DNA from: Bifidobacterium asteroides
GTDB taxonomy: Bacteria > Actinomycetota > Actinomycetes > Actinomycetales > Bifidobacteriaceae
DNA length: 64,000 bases
Direction: 5' to 3'
Assembly (NCBI RefSeq): GCF_009683175.1
Contig: NZ_WKKW01000001.1
Coordinates: forward strand, 909,653-973,652
Notes under the pieces: generated by a model
What the model was told of the DNA's origin: nothing
What the model saw: only the letters and a program-made list of their open reading frames with translations
The model's database searches: none
Made by a program: the position numbers and the translations under genes
Shown: positions 27,640 through 36,393 of the stretch, in pieces
Layout: the number at the start of each line of letters is the position of its first letter
Position numbering within the stretch: the stretch's first letter is position 1

Positions 27640-27690
27640 GGTCCGCCTGATGCATAGTCTGCAATTTGCGCGATATGCATCAGGCGGACC
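27640..27690. terminator. 17-bp perfect inverted repeat after ddl
   Basis: GGTCCGCCTGATGCATA (27640-27656) is matched exactly by its reverse complement (27674-27690) around a 17-base loop, 50 bases past the ddl stop. There is no T tract, so it is a strong stem rather than a textbook intrinsic terminator. It may end the murJ-side transcripts or be a remnant of a small mobile or REP-like element. Confidence 0.55.
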
Positions 27691-28867
27691 TGCAATATAC
27701 GTAGCTTGCAAATACAGGCGGAGCAGATAGTACGCAAGGCTGGGCGCCCTGCACACAGTACTGATTAACAGTTTCGAACAGTATGGACTAACCGTTTGTA
27801 ATCATCAAACCCGACACTCTATTGTGCGTTCATTATTCTCATCAGAGCGCTTCTTTGATACCAAATGTCAATTGTTCCCCATTCACCACCCCAACGTTGG
27901 TTATTTCCCCTCCGTCTATGCGTTAAGATCGACTCTCCGCTCCCCCTTTACGCTCCACTTCACCTCCACTCCCCGCCTTCCCTTTGCTGCTCAGCCAATG
28001 CCAACATCGAGCCACGGTTATGTTCAGTCAAGTCCTAGTTTTTGAATTGTCGACAAGGCTGACGTGCAGAAGCAATGCAGTTTAATAAATTGCAATGCTG
28101 GAATGGCTGGCCACTCTCTAGGACTCAACCCACAATAGACAGCTGTCCCGCTCCATACCTATGCATGTTCTCTTGACCGGTATCGAATGTTTCACGTGAA
28201 ACATTCTGGGTTGCACAACGTGCTTGGCCGACTCCAGCGAGGATCCCACACCGTACGGCCCCTATGACTGACAGCGAATCCTGCCCGTTAAAAGTGCAAG
28301 TCAAATAAAGACATGGGTCGCACGAAAATGAATGCAGCTTTCATAGGTTCGCCACCATCCGGAGTTCCTGCATCAATCAGCACAGGATGTTTTACCTAGA
28401 AGTTTGCCAAGCGGACGTGACTACATATATATAAATATATAGACAGCACGGCTTTTGTGTCTTCGAGAATCGAACCATCTCTACTTAGCCATCAAGAACT
28501 TCGAGCGGGAGCTGAGTCCGCACCAGTCAATTGTCATTTGCCACTGGCGATGCAGAACCAGTTCGTTGGCCCCGATTCTTTCATGCTCATCCTTGAGAGC
28601 ACGATCTTCCTATCAGGATTTAATTCAGCAGGTCCTATTGCTTACGGGGTTTGCACCACGGGTTTACTCCCCGTGCCCGCTGCAAAGCTCATAGATAAAC
28701 GCCCATAGATACCCTGCAAATTAGAGGGTAGGCATAAGCACAGATCCAAGCTCATCCGTCCTTGTTGAAAGACCATACTTTAAGGACCATGCTTCCGTAA
28801 TGTCGAACTTACGATTGAAACTGCGCCCCAACGTGCCTGAACTGTCTACGGCTTGGCTGAATTTGCT
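27691..28867. other. AT-rich intergenic region without a convincing gene
   Basis: About 1.2 kb with no coding frame showing conserved motifs or a ribosome site. It holds one parS site (28188-28203), an alternating AT run near 28425-28440, and two small stems: CACGGG/CCCGTG (28657-28675) and TACCCT/AGGGTA (28710-28730). Two overlapping short frames at 28455-28708 do not look like proteins. No tRNA or other RNA is recognised. Confidence 0.6.
28188..28203. promoter_or_regulatory. parS site 1
   Basis: A perfect TGTTTCACGTGAAACA, within a longer 22-bp palindrome (28185-28206). This is the consensus ParB loading site. It is the one most distant from parB, upstream of trxB. Confidence 0.92.
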
Positions 28868-29218
28868 TTACTCGTCCCTGCTGCTTTCCTCGCCCGTTTC
28901 TGTTGCCTGCGAAGAATTTTTACCAGGTCCTTCCCGAGTTGAGAATGTATACCGGTCGGCAGTCCCAGAAGTCACATCTTCATCAGCCTCAGAACTGTTG
29001 TCTATCACCTGGGAATCTGCGTCCAACTCGTCTTCATTGTCGTCAGAGCTGGGAGGATTCCAAAAACGCCAGCTATGCCAGCTGTCATCCCCGCTCTTAT
29101 CCTCTGTTTGGTGGCTGGGGTGTTCCCGCAGCAATCGATCAACTCGGAGCATAAACCAGATCAACACCAGAATTGTCCCAATATTGGTTACGATGGCTAC
29201 TATCACGGTTTTCTCCAT
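28868..29218 (-). CDS. Small membrane protein of unknown function
   Basis: 116 residues. One N-terminal hydrophobic segment (VIVAIVTNIGTILVLIWFML), basic residues after it (RVDRLLREH), then a hydrophilic acidic tail rich in D, E, S and T (NEDELDADSQVIDN). It is probably anchored in the membrane with a cytoplasmic tail. No family is recognised. Reality is supported by TATCCT located 6 bases before the ATG, the same leaderless signature seen at several genes here, and by the intact membrane helix. It is divergent from trxB with 109 bases between the start codons. Confidence 0.55.
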   Translation of the reverse strand: MEKTVIVAIVTNIGTILVLIWFMLRVDRLLREHPSHQTEDKSGDDSWHSWRFWNPPSSDDNEDELDADSQVIDNSSEADEDVTSGTADRYTFSTREGPGKNSSQATETGEESSRDE

Positions 29219-29224
29219 GGTTCA

Positions 29225-29230
29225 AGGATA
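29225..29230 (-). promoter_or_regulatory. Putative -10 box of a leaderless transcript for the small membrane protein
   Basis: On the minus strand TATCCT is followed by TGAACC and then ATG at 29218. No Shine-Dalgarno is seen. Confidence 0.45.
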
Positions 29231-29315
29231 GCCTGCTCCTGTCAGAACCCAGCTGACCGTGAGACAACAAGCGCCCTTTTCGCCCACCGCGTGTGACCCA
29301 GTCATCCTAAATGGA

Positions 29316-29321
29316 TACAGT
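29316..29321 (+). promoter_or_regulatory. Putative -10 box of a leaderless trxB transcript
   Basis: TACAGT, then AGCGTT, then ATG 29328. The absence of a ribosome-binding site fits a leaderless mRNA and helps to fix the trxB start. Confidence 0.55.
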
Positions 29322-29327
29322 AGCGTT

Positions 29328-30272
29328 ATGAAGCAAACTGTTCATGATGCCATTGTTATAGGGTCCGGACCCGCAGGATACACCGCCGCCATTTATCTTG
29401 GCAGAGCTGGATATGCTCCACTCGTTATCGCTGGAGCACTAACGCCCGGCGGTCAGCTTATGAACACGACGGAAGTAGAGAACTTCCCAGGATTCCCTAA
29501 GGCAGTGCTCGGTCCCGATCTAATGGATCAGATGCGCGACCAGGCCGAACATTTTGGCGCTCAGATTGAATACGACGATGTCGTCTCAATTGACTTGAGC
29601 GGAGACGTCAAGCGGATTACCACCGATGGAGGCCAAGAATACCAAGCTCGATCCATCGTCATCACCACTGGTTCGCAATATCGTAAATTGGATATTCCTG
29701 GCGAGCGCGAGTTCTCTGGGCGAGGGGTATCCTACTGCGCAACATGCGATGGCTTCTTCTTCAAAGATAAGCCGATTGTAGTCGTTGGTGGCGGTGACTC
29801 TGCCATGGGTGACGCGGACTTCCTGACCCGTTTCGGCTCTTCTGTCACACTGATCCATCGTCGCCAAGGCTTCCGCGCTTCAAAAATCATGGTGGACCGC
29901 GCCAAGGCCAACGACAAGATCAGCTTCCAGCTCGATTCGGTCGTCACGCAGATCAACGGTGACGATAGCGGCGTAACTTCTTTAGACGTCCGCAATACAG
30001 CCACAGGCCAGCAGTCCACCATTCCAGCTAATGGAGTATTCGTCGCCATCGGATTCACCCCTCAGACTGCGTTCCTTAATGGCCAAGTCGATCTGGATCA
30101 GGACGGCTACATTCTGGTCGAAGGTGGGTCGACGAAGACCTCAGTACCTGGAGTCTTTGCCGCTGGTGATGTCACAGACAAGATTTATCGTCAGGCCATT
30201 TCCGCTGCTGGTATGGGTTGCCGTGCTGCCCTAGATGCTCAGGAATATCTTACGAGTTTGGATAACCGATAA
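29328..30272 (+). CDS. trxB: Thioredoxin reductase (NADPH)
   Basis: It reduces thioredoxin with NADPH through FAD and a redox-active disulfide. 314 residues: FAD-binding IVIGSGPAGYTAAIYLGRAG, the ATG-like second motif VFVAIGFTP and AAGDVTD, NADP-binding VVVGGGDSAMGDA, and the active-site CATC at residues 137-140. The start at 29328 removes a poor N-terminal extension and has the leaderless -10 box. Unlike many actinobacteria, trxA does not follow; the next genes are parB and parA, convergent. Codon and base use are AT-richer than the main part of the window. Confidence 0.95.
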   Translation: MKQTVHDAIVIGSGPAGYTAAIYLGRAGYAPLVIAGALTPGGQLMNTTEVENFPGFPKAVLGPDLMDQMRDQAEHFGAQIEYDDVVSIDLSGDVKRITTDGGQEYQARSIVITTGSQYRKLDIPGEREFSGRGVSYCATCDGFFFKDKPIVVVGGGDSAMGDADFLTRFGSSVTLIHRRQGFRASKIMVDRAKANDKISFQLDSVVTQINGDDSGVTSLDVRNTATGQQSTIPANGVFVAIGFTPQTAFLNGQVDLDQDGYILVEGGSTKTSVPGVFAAGDVTDKIYRQAISAAGMGCRAALDAQEYLTSLDNR

Positions 30273-30302
30273 GGCCTGACACGCCCCGCTAAACAAGAGT
30301 TT

Positions 30303-30335
30303 AGGTGCCTGGCAGTTTACGACTGCCAGGCACCT
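30303..30335. terminator. Bidirectional terminator between trxB and parB
   Basis: A 14-bp perfect stem (AGGTGCCTGGCAGT with its complement) and a 5-base loop, followed on the plus strand by TGTTTATC. It lies between two convergent genes and can serve both. Confidence 0.8.
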
Positions 30336-30434
30336 TGTTTATCGATTATGCACAGCTGCCTATCAAATTTCCTTTAGTTATCCATCGACCGCGATCGGAC
30401 ACTCTACTTAACAGGAAAACGACAAATCATGTGA

Positions 30435-32030
30435 TTAAACCCAGCCTTTATCGCCCGAACGACTGTCATTATTTGCGAATTGATTCTTCTCCAAGAGAAT
30501 GGCGACGATGCGGTCCATGTCTTCAGGTGAAGAAAATACGATTTCTATCTTCCCGTGCTTTTTAGAGCCCTTGATAGCCACCTTGGTATCAAAGCGACTT
30601 TCCAAATCCTGGCGTACAGGACTATCCGCCCAAGCATTAACCCTAGGCTTTTTTGCTTTCTTCTTCGTCTGCCCGGTCTGCAACGCGACGAGTTCCTCGG
30701 TAGATCGTACCGACAAACCTTCAGCAATAATTTTGTCTGCCAGAGCAGCCATGGACTTTTCATCCGGCAAAGTAAGCAGGGCACGAGCATGTCCAGCTGA
30801 CAACACACCTGAGCTTACTTTTTTCTGTACACTTGGGGGCAACTTCAACAGTCGAAGTGTGTTGGTGATCTGAGGTCTGGACTTAGAAATCGACTTGGAC
30901 AAACCGTCCTGAGTCAAGCCGAACTCGTCAATCATCTGCTGATAAGCGGCTGCTTCTTCCAACGGATTAAGAGCCACTCTATGTAGATTCTCGAGCAGAG
31001 CATCCCGCAGCATGGTGTCATCGCTCGTTGTTTTCACAATTGCCGGTATTGTGTCCAGGCCAGCCAATCGAGTAGCTCGCCAACGACGCTCACCCATTAT
31101 GATTTCATAATGTGTTGTCTGACGTAGATTAGCCACTCTCTGGTTTACAAGCTGACCCGATTGTTTTTCTTCGGGCGTGGTGCTGCCAATTGCCTTGATT
31201 TTGTTTTCGGCGCTGTCAACTGAGGTGGTTTTATCCTCAATTGTTCTTGGACGGTCTGCAAGAGTTGATCTACGCACCACTATGGGCTGTAATACACCAA
31301 CTTCCTTAATGGAGCGGGACAGCTCCAGCAGTTCGTCTTCATCGAAGATTTGCCGTGGTTGCTGAGCGTTGGGCCTAATATCATCGACACGCACCTCGGC
31401 CAAGTACCCACCTTGGACGGGTTTCAACTCCTCCTGGCTGTTGTCCTCCGCCTTGTTTGGCTCGCTTTCACTGCGAACAGCGCCTGTGCGGGTAGAGCTT
31501 TGCCGAGTCTCATTTACCTGACGGTCGACACCCTCACTCGATTCCATCATGGACGATGTTTCACGTGAAACATTTGTCGTTGTAGGTCCAAAGAATAGAT
31601 CACTTGGATGTTCAAGGCTGCTGATGGACGGGACAGACCGACGCTTGGTAGTCCTCTTCGAAGTGGATGTTTCACGTGAAACATCCTTGTCGAGAGAATC
31701 AGGAATGCGGGCACGCCTTTGCCTCGAATTAGTACGTTTGCGACTGCTCTTAGAAGAAGTTGTCGTAGCCATTAGTTGAGAGCCTGCACGACCCGGATGC
31801 GTGGTACTCTGTCCTCCTTTGTCTCCGTCTTTTTCTGAGGCGTCCGTCACTGGGAGCTGTTGTCCATCCGATTCCGCAGGCAAGCCTTGAAGAGTAGGCT
31901 GCCTGTTGCGAGAATTCAATGCTTCGTTATCTTGTTGCCGACTTTTATCAGCATTGGTTTCGTCATCTTCACCCGGCAGGGCGGGGAACAGAGCCCCCAA
32001 GCCCTTGCCCAACCGTGAACGGCTTGTCAT
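30435..32030 (-). CDS. parB: ParB chromosome-partitioning protein with long N-terminal tail and internal insertion
   Basis: 531 residues, much longer than the usual 300-350. Residues 1-10 (MTSRSRLGKG) and LGALFP are the typical ParB N-terminus that contacts ParA. Residues 20-205 are low-complexity. The CTP-binding N-domain begins at about 211 (VRVDDIRPNAQQPR) with LLELSRSIKEVGVLQPIVVRR; a foreign 50-residue stretch (254-306) precedes the CTP motif GERRWRA (313-319), and ENLHR is at 347-351. The helix-turn-helix parS-binding part follows (LTQDGLSKSISKSRPQITN), then the C-terminal dimer domain (VAIKGSKKHGKIEI). It loads at parS and spreads to form the partition complex. Four bases separate it from parA. 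Two parS sites lie within its 5' half. Confidence 0.94.
   Translation of the reverse strand: MTSRSRLGKGLGALFPALPGEDDETNADKSRQQDNEALNSRNRQPTLQGLPAESDGQQLPVTDASEKDGDKGGQSTTHPGRAGSQLMATTTSSKSSRKRTNSRQRRARIPDSLDKDVSRETSTSKRTTKRRSVPSISSLEHPSDLFFGPTTTNVSRETSSMMESSEGVDRQVNETRQSSTRTGAVRSESEPNKAEDNSQEELKPVQGGYLAEVRVDDIRPNAQQPRQIFDEDELLELSRSIKEVGVLQPIVVRRSTLADRPRTIEDKTTSVDSAENKIKAIGSTTPEEKQSGQLVNQRVANLRQTTHYEIIMGERRWRATRLAGLDTIPAIVKTTSDDTMLRDALLENLHRVALNPLEEAAAYQQMIDEFGLTQDGLSKSISKSRPQITNTLRLLKLPPSVQKKVSSGVLSAGHARALLTLPDEKSMAALADKIIAEGLSVRSTEELVALQTGQTKKKAKKPRVNAWADSPVRQDLESRFDTKVAIKGSKKHGKIEIVFSSPEDMDRIVAILLEKNQFANNDSRSGDKGWV
31557..31572. promoter_or_regulatory. parS site 2, inside parB
   Basis: A perfect TGTTTCACGTGAAACA in the region encoding the low-complexity tail; on the parB strand it encodes VSRET. 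Confidence 0.92.
31668..31683. promoter_or_regulatory. parS site 3, inside parB
   Basis: A perfect TGTTTCACGTGAAACA, 111 bases from the previous one and in the same reading frame of parB (also VSRET). Confidence 0.92.
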
Positions 32031-32034
32031 GTCC

Positions 32035-33063
32035 TCACTCCCCCTGTCTTCTGCTGGCGATATGTTCCAGTACTTGCTCGGATCTCTGGGCGATTTCTAA
32101 CGCTGCCTCTTCATAAGCGATAGCGCCGGCTCCTTTGGGGTCATAGGTGACAACGCTTTGTCGGAAGCTGGGAGCTTCAGAGATTTTGACTGAACGCGGG
32201 ATAGTTGTATTCAGTACTATCTCTGGATAATGTTCCTTGACCTGATCAAACACTTCTTTGCTGAGCAGTGTCCGCCTGTCGTACATAGTTAACAACATAG
32301 TCGAGATTACCAGATAGGGGTTATAGCTCTGCTGAACAAGTCCTATGGTATGCAGCAATTGTTGCAGTCCCTCAAGAGCATAGTATTCAGCTTGCACCGG
32401 AATCAATACCTCATTGACGGAACACATGGCATTCAGAACCAACAGCCCCAGACTAGGTGGGCAATCAACAAGAACATAGTCATAATGCTGGCGGCAGACT
32501 TTTAGATAGTCGGCGACAGCTTTCTTCATGAGTTGATTGCGGTTGGGCATATCCGCAACTTCGAGCTCAGCGCCACTCAGATCAATAGACGATGGGACAA
32601 CCTCAAGGTTGGGGAATTCAGGAGAAACCACCTTAACGTCGTCGATCCCAAGACGACCCTCAAGTACATCATATGTTGATGGTGTCCCGGACTCGTGAGC
32701 CACACCCAGTGCAGTGGAAGCATTGCCTTGTGGATCCATATCGATGACCAGCACACGTTGGTCAAATTCTGCAAACGCGCATGCCAGATTAACAGTGGTC
32801 GTGGTTTTCCCTACCCCGCCTTTTTGATTCGCAACGGCGATGAAGCGAGTCTTTGACGGGTTAGGGAAATGAGCCTGATGTAAGGCCTGATAGCGTGCAG
32901 ATAGATCTGCCATCTCCGCTCCGGACACCGAACCGGTCCCGTCAGCGAATATTCGATTCAGAATATCCGTTGCCGTCTCCATACCTGATGTGTTCGGCGT
33001 AGACTGCTCACCGACTTCCGGAGTATTTCTCGAAACGGGTTTCACCTTCTTCGATGCGGTCAC
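32035..33063 (-). CDS. parA: ParA/Soj chromosome-partitioning ATPase
   Basis: It drives segregation of the ParB-parS complex by DNA-bound ATP cycling. The deviant Walker A is present as FIAVANQKGGVGKTTTTVNLA, written here by its key part KGGVGKTT. The second motif is VIDMDPQGNASTAL and the Walker B region is YVLVDCPPSLGLL. The remaining sequence is a standard Soj. GTG at 33063 is chosen, giving 342 residues, because AAAGGAGG is 7 bases upstream; the ATG at 33114 has no ribosome site, and the extra 17 residues are not family-like. The parB start follows 4 bases after the stop, so the two form an operon. Confidence 0.94.
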   Translation of the reverse strand: MTASKKVKPVSRNTPEVGEQSTPNTSGMETATDILNRIFADGTGSVSGAEMADLSARYQALHQAHFPNPSKTRFIAVANQKGGVGKTTTTVNLACAFAEFDQRVLVIDMDPQGNASTALGVAHESGTPSTYDVLEGRLGIDDVKVVSPEFPNLEVVPSSIDLSGAELEVADMPNRNQLMKKAVADYLKVCRQHYDYVLVDCPPSLGLLVLNAMCSVNEVLIPVQAEYYALEGLQQLLHTIGLVQQSYNPYLVISTMLLTMYDRRTLLSKEVFDQVKEHYPEIVLNTTIPRSVKISEAPSFRQSVVTYDPKGAGAIAYEEAALEIAQRSEQVLEHIASRRQGE

Positions 33064-33131
33064 GAACCTTCCTCCTTTTGATAACCATTCAATTTTCCCG
33101 TCCTCGTTGGACATGTAAGAGCGGCTGCAAG

Positions 33132-33292
33132 TTATACACCATCACTGTTCATAACTGTGGACAAGTGTGGATAGCTTCTTCCACTCCTATGTGAACTACA
33201 CCTCTACTAGATCGTTAATCTTGCCTTGCAATTATTGACAATTCTGACACTTGAAGTCTCCGGTTATAGTTCGCAGACAAAAATGTGGATAA
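33132..33292. promoter_or_regulatory. DnaA-box-like cluster upstream of parA
   Basis: Boxes are TTATACACC (33132-33140), TGTGGACAA (33156-33164), TGTGGATAG (33166-33174) and the perfect TGTGGATAA (33284-33292), relative to TTATCCACA. They lie directly in front of the parAB operon. Confidence 0.5.
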
Positions 33293-33499
33293 TTCAATCG
33301 CGAGGTCTGAATTGTGCATAACTTAATGACAGCGAATAGATAAATTTGCTACCCATTTAATTTAAACAGCAACATTCATGGTTATAATCAATGATTACAT
33401 CCATCTGTTGGACGGCTGTTATAAATGCCGGCGCGACTCTCAGATTAGACTATCAGATTGAATTTTGGGCGGTAAATCCAATACAAAACAACAGGCCGG

Positions 33500-33515
33500 T
33501 GTTTCACGTGAAACA
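33500..33515. promoter_or_regulatory. parS site 4
   Basis: A perfect TGTTTCACGTGAAACA in the parA-rsmG spacer. Confidence 0.92.
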
Positions 33516-33865
33516 GCTTTTCTGCCCGGAAAATATAGCTGCCCCGCTAATTATCGGTTTTACACAGTCAAGCAGCCAAGCTTTGCCTGTTTCAATTTCA
33601 AAGTCTATCGCATACGAAAATTAACCATACTGGATTGGCGAACAGCAATAACAATGTAAACCAAAGTGTGAATTTTGTATAGTCAAGCAACTGACTCCAA
33701 TATAACGATCAGCATTTCATTCGAAATAGCTCGCTTACTGTTGAAAAAAGATCTCGAAGAAAAGAGCTACGAACGACTTCTCCTATTTGAATATAAAAGG
33801 GACCGCGACTTTCTTTCGACCGGGCTCCAATAACACTGATCGCGATTGTTGTGATTTGGGTTGAT

Positions 33866-33881
33866 TGTTTCACGTGAAACT
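33866..33881. promoter_or_regulatory. parS site 5 (one mismatch)
   Basis: TGTTTCACGTGAAACT; the last base departs from the consensus, the 14-bp core is intact. Confidence 0.82.
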
Positions 33882-34109
33882 CTACAGCCAATCTTTACCT
33901 ATAAGTCATCTACCAGCGGTGTCTCCGGCTGTATAAAGTTGAGCCATAGATACAACCGGATCTAGCAAATACAAATACACTTTCTCGTACAACATTGTTA
34001 CACTCATATATCTACCCTCGAAAGCCCGGTAGGTCTTTTAGATCAACAAAGCTCGGAATCAACAGAGCATTGTTACTGGAGCAGGTCAAAATCTGTGTCG
34101 ATTTTATAA

Positions 34110-34125
34110 TGTTTCACGTGAAACA
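34110..34125. promoter_or_regulatory. parS site 6
   Basis: A perfect TGTTTCACGTGAAACA, the one nearest to oriC in this group (about 7 kb away). Confidence 0.92.
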
Positions 34126-35018
34126 TAGCTGAGTGAACCAATTTTATACCACTGGATAGGCCTCGTATTGCTCAGTCCAGTTGTTCCGCTATCCCGGATA
34201 TCACAAGAATTTTCGACGTGATAAAATAATTCAGAGACCGCTTCTAATCCAGTTAGTCGATAACTCGCACAATCCCCATGCGTATGTAAGAGCAAACGCA
34301 ACTCTATGAAGATCGATGAAGGACCCTAAAATCAACAGATATTAGCTACAATAGACTCCCCCTGACGTAAAGGAATCATGCAAATCTGTAGAGTATAGAA
34401 AGATGAGTATAACTAAAGCTGTCTAATCCATGAAACAGATGAATTCATAAGGCACGAAGGAACGAAAAAACTACTTCTCTAAAACTCTTAATGCCAAATC
34501 ACGAGATAGTATTAAATTGAAATCCGAGATAGGTCTTTGTACAAACGAATGAATAATATTCTGAAGACAAGATCAGAATAAATATTGTTCATACTAAACT
34601 AAAAGAATGACTGCGCTGTACAGAGCATCCTAGAAACAGGATATATCTATTTCAAATGCTATCAATCGACGGTTAGTACATTGTCTACTGTCCGTTTGAC
34701 CATTTTTAAAACAAATGTTCAAACGATTAGGACGATTCTGACAGAAAGCAGATTCGAGGCAGACAATATAGATATATAGCGTGCTAACTTTTTAACTGAA
34801 TACTTCCGTTCATCTCGTTCGAGCATCAGTTATGCCGCTGTCTAGGAAAAACCAACTAACCGTAATATAACATAGTTAGTCAATCGCCGATCAGCCACTT
34901 TATGAGGCCCAATATTAAAGATTGATAATCCATTACCGAATCTAGCCAATTCTTAACTCGCTTCTAGGCCAGGTCTCATACACAAAATCATGCAATAATT
35001 TCATATCAGTATCGTGCT

Positions 35019-35903
35019 TTAGCGCTTGTCCACGAGAACCACGTGGGTATCCTCAAGACCAGGAGCAACTGGAGCTTGGCAAACCCGTGGATTCTCTCCA
35101 TGGCATTTTCTTATCTCTTTAGCAGCCTTATCAAGCTCAGCCTGGGCCGAACGACCCTTAAGAGCAACAAGCTCACCTCCCGATCTCAAAAGAGGTAGAG
35201 TCCATCCGGCGAGCTTAGTCATGGGTGCTACAGCTCTGCATGTCACAACATCGAAAGTCTGAGGAACTGGGGGATTGGAGTCGACGTTTGCTAGACCTGC
35301 TCTCCCCGTTACCCCCAAGGAGTCATGGCCATTTACATCTGGTTGACTGTCATCATTGCTGACTGCAGCCAAGGTTGAAGAATTACCACGGCCGTATGCC
35401 GAAACAGACTGTTCCTCGCTTCGACGACGACCATGGCGGCGGCTCTGTGAACCTTTTTTGTTGTGCCGCATCGAAGCCTTAGAGAATTGCGGAACAAGCT
35501 CCTCTGCACGTTTGCGCAGCACGACCGCATTAGCAAGGTGCAATTCATCAACGACCTCCTGCAGCCAGATTACCCGCCGCTCCATTGGCTCGACCAGGAC
35601 AACCTTGCACTGTGGAAGGCAAGCTGCCAGTACAATACCAGGAAAACCTCCACCTGAACCTATATCCGCCACCGTTGCCGTGGGACTGTCAGTGGTCAAT
35701 CGTCTTCGCACGAAAGGGACAATGGCTGCTGAATTGAGTATGTGCCGCTCCCAAATAATATCTTCATCGCGTGGACCGATGATGCCCCTCTCTACACCCT
35801 CGCGCAAGAGCTTGTCATGAAAACGCTGCATGGGCATCAGAGCCTCGCCGAGGACCTGCCTCAAGAGAGGGCTATCGTTCAGCTCATCATCCACAACAGC
35901 CAT
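35019..35903 (-). CDS. rsmG: 16S rRNA (guanine(527)-N7)-methyltransferase RsmG with internal insertion
   Basis: It methylates G527 of 16S rRNA. Family motifs: [14 protein letters not shown] loop [34 protein letters not shown] and the later [18 protein letters not shown]. The usual protein has about 210-240 residues; here 294, because residues 141-214 are a S/N/G/R-rich low-complexity block inserted after the KRAEEL helix. The core motifs on each side remain, so the enzyme is likely functional. AAGGAG precedes the ATG. Base composition is AT-richer than the genes beyond khpB. Confidence 0.92.
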   Translation of the reverse strand: MAVVDDELNDSPLLRQVLGEALMPMQRFHDKLLREGVERGIIGPRDEDIIWERHILNSAAIVPFVRRRLTTDSPTATVADIGSGGGFPGIVLAACLPQCKVVLVEPMERRVIWLQEVVDELHLANAVVLRKRAEELVPQFSKASMRHNKKGSQSRRHGRRRSEEQSVSAYGRGNSSTLAAVSNDDSQPDVNGHDSLGVTGRAGLANVDSNPPVPQTFDVVTCRAVAPMTKLAGWTLPLLRSGGELVALKGRSAQAELDKAAKEIRKCHGENPRVCQAPVAPGLEDTHVVLVDKR

Positions 35904-36393
35904 TTCAAACTCCTTACATTTACATTCGACGCCCAGCTGATCACAGCCACAGATTGCGACAGTGTCCTACTGTTTCGTATCCAGCAGGAATTCACCGTCA
36001 GAACCGAAACCGTCGGATCCCTACGACCGCTACCAACGTATGGTCTTCAACCGCAAAAGAGCATCGAGAATCACATATCAATATCCTATCGGAAACAGCA
36101 TAGGTACGGTCTCTGATAGATGACCATCAACCAAGAATGTTTCTAATTAAGCATCACGGATTAAGCATCATGTCGAATTAACTACCATCATGAGCAAGAT
36201 AGCGCTACACAGCTGGCAAGTAGCACAGCATTGGCAGATAGCAAAACAGACTTAGAGCAGTACGACCGCGCCAAACAATGGACGAATCTAAAAGGCGGAA
36301 AAGGCCGACGTCATGAAGTACATCATCGGCCCATAGCCCTACATCGCTCTGCAGTCACTCTCTGCTGACATCCTCAGGGTGGTCATCAGCCGC
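35904..36393. other. Intergenic spacer between rsmG and khpB
   Basis: 490 bases upstream of rsmG. No gene is supported. It includes a short tandem direct repeat of TTAAGCATCA (36147-36156 and 36161-36170). The rsmG promoter presumably lies here, but no convincing -35/-10 pair stands out. Confidence 0.5.

Larger units (their letters stand above)
33064..35018. other. Long AT-rich non-coding region between parA and rsmG
   Basis: Almost 2 kb without a credible gene; short frames in it have no motifs and no ribosome sites. It contains three parS sites (33500, 33866, 34110) and a cluster of DnaA-box-like 9-mers at 33132-33292. The remainder, roughly 34150-35018, is strikingly AT-rich and has no recognisable signals. 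Such a stretch next to parA could be centromere spacer, or the decayed remains of genes. Confidence 0.6.

Noticed and set aside
28460..28485. tRNA T-loop-like GGTTCGATTC on the minus strand
   Set aside because: The flanking bases do not form a T-stem, and no acceptor, D or anticodon arms can be drawn; at best a chance match or a remnant.
28455..28708. Two overlapping short plus-strand frames in the AT-rich spacer
   Set aside because: No ribosome site, no hydrophobic or conserved pattern, and the frames overlap each other, so neither can be supported as a gene.
33391..33659. Short frames of 60-77 codons around the parS site at 33500
   Set aside because: They contain the parS-derived VSRET or FHVK peptide and no other sign of protein coding; the region is AT-rich spacer.
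35742..36116. Plus-strand frame of 124 codons before khpB
   Set aside because: Mostly antisense to rsmG and no ribosome site or motif.
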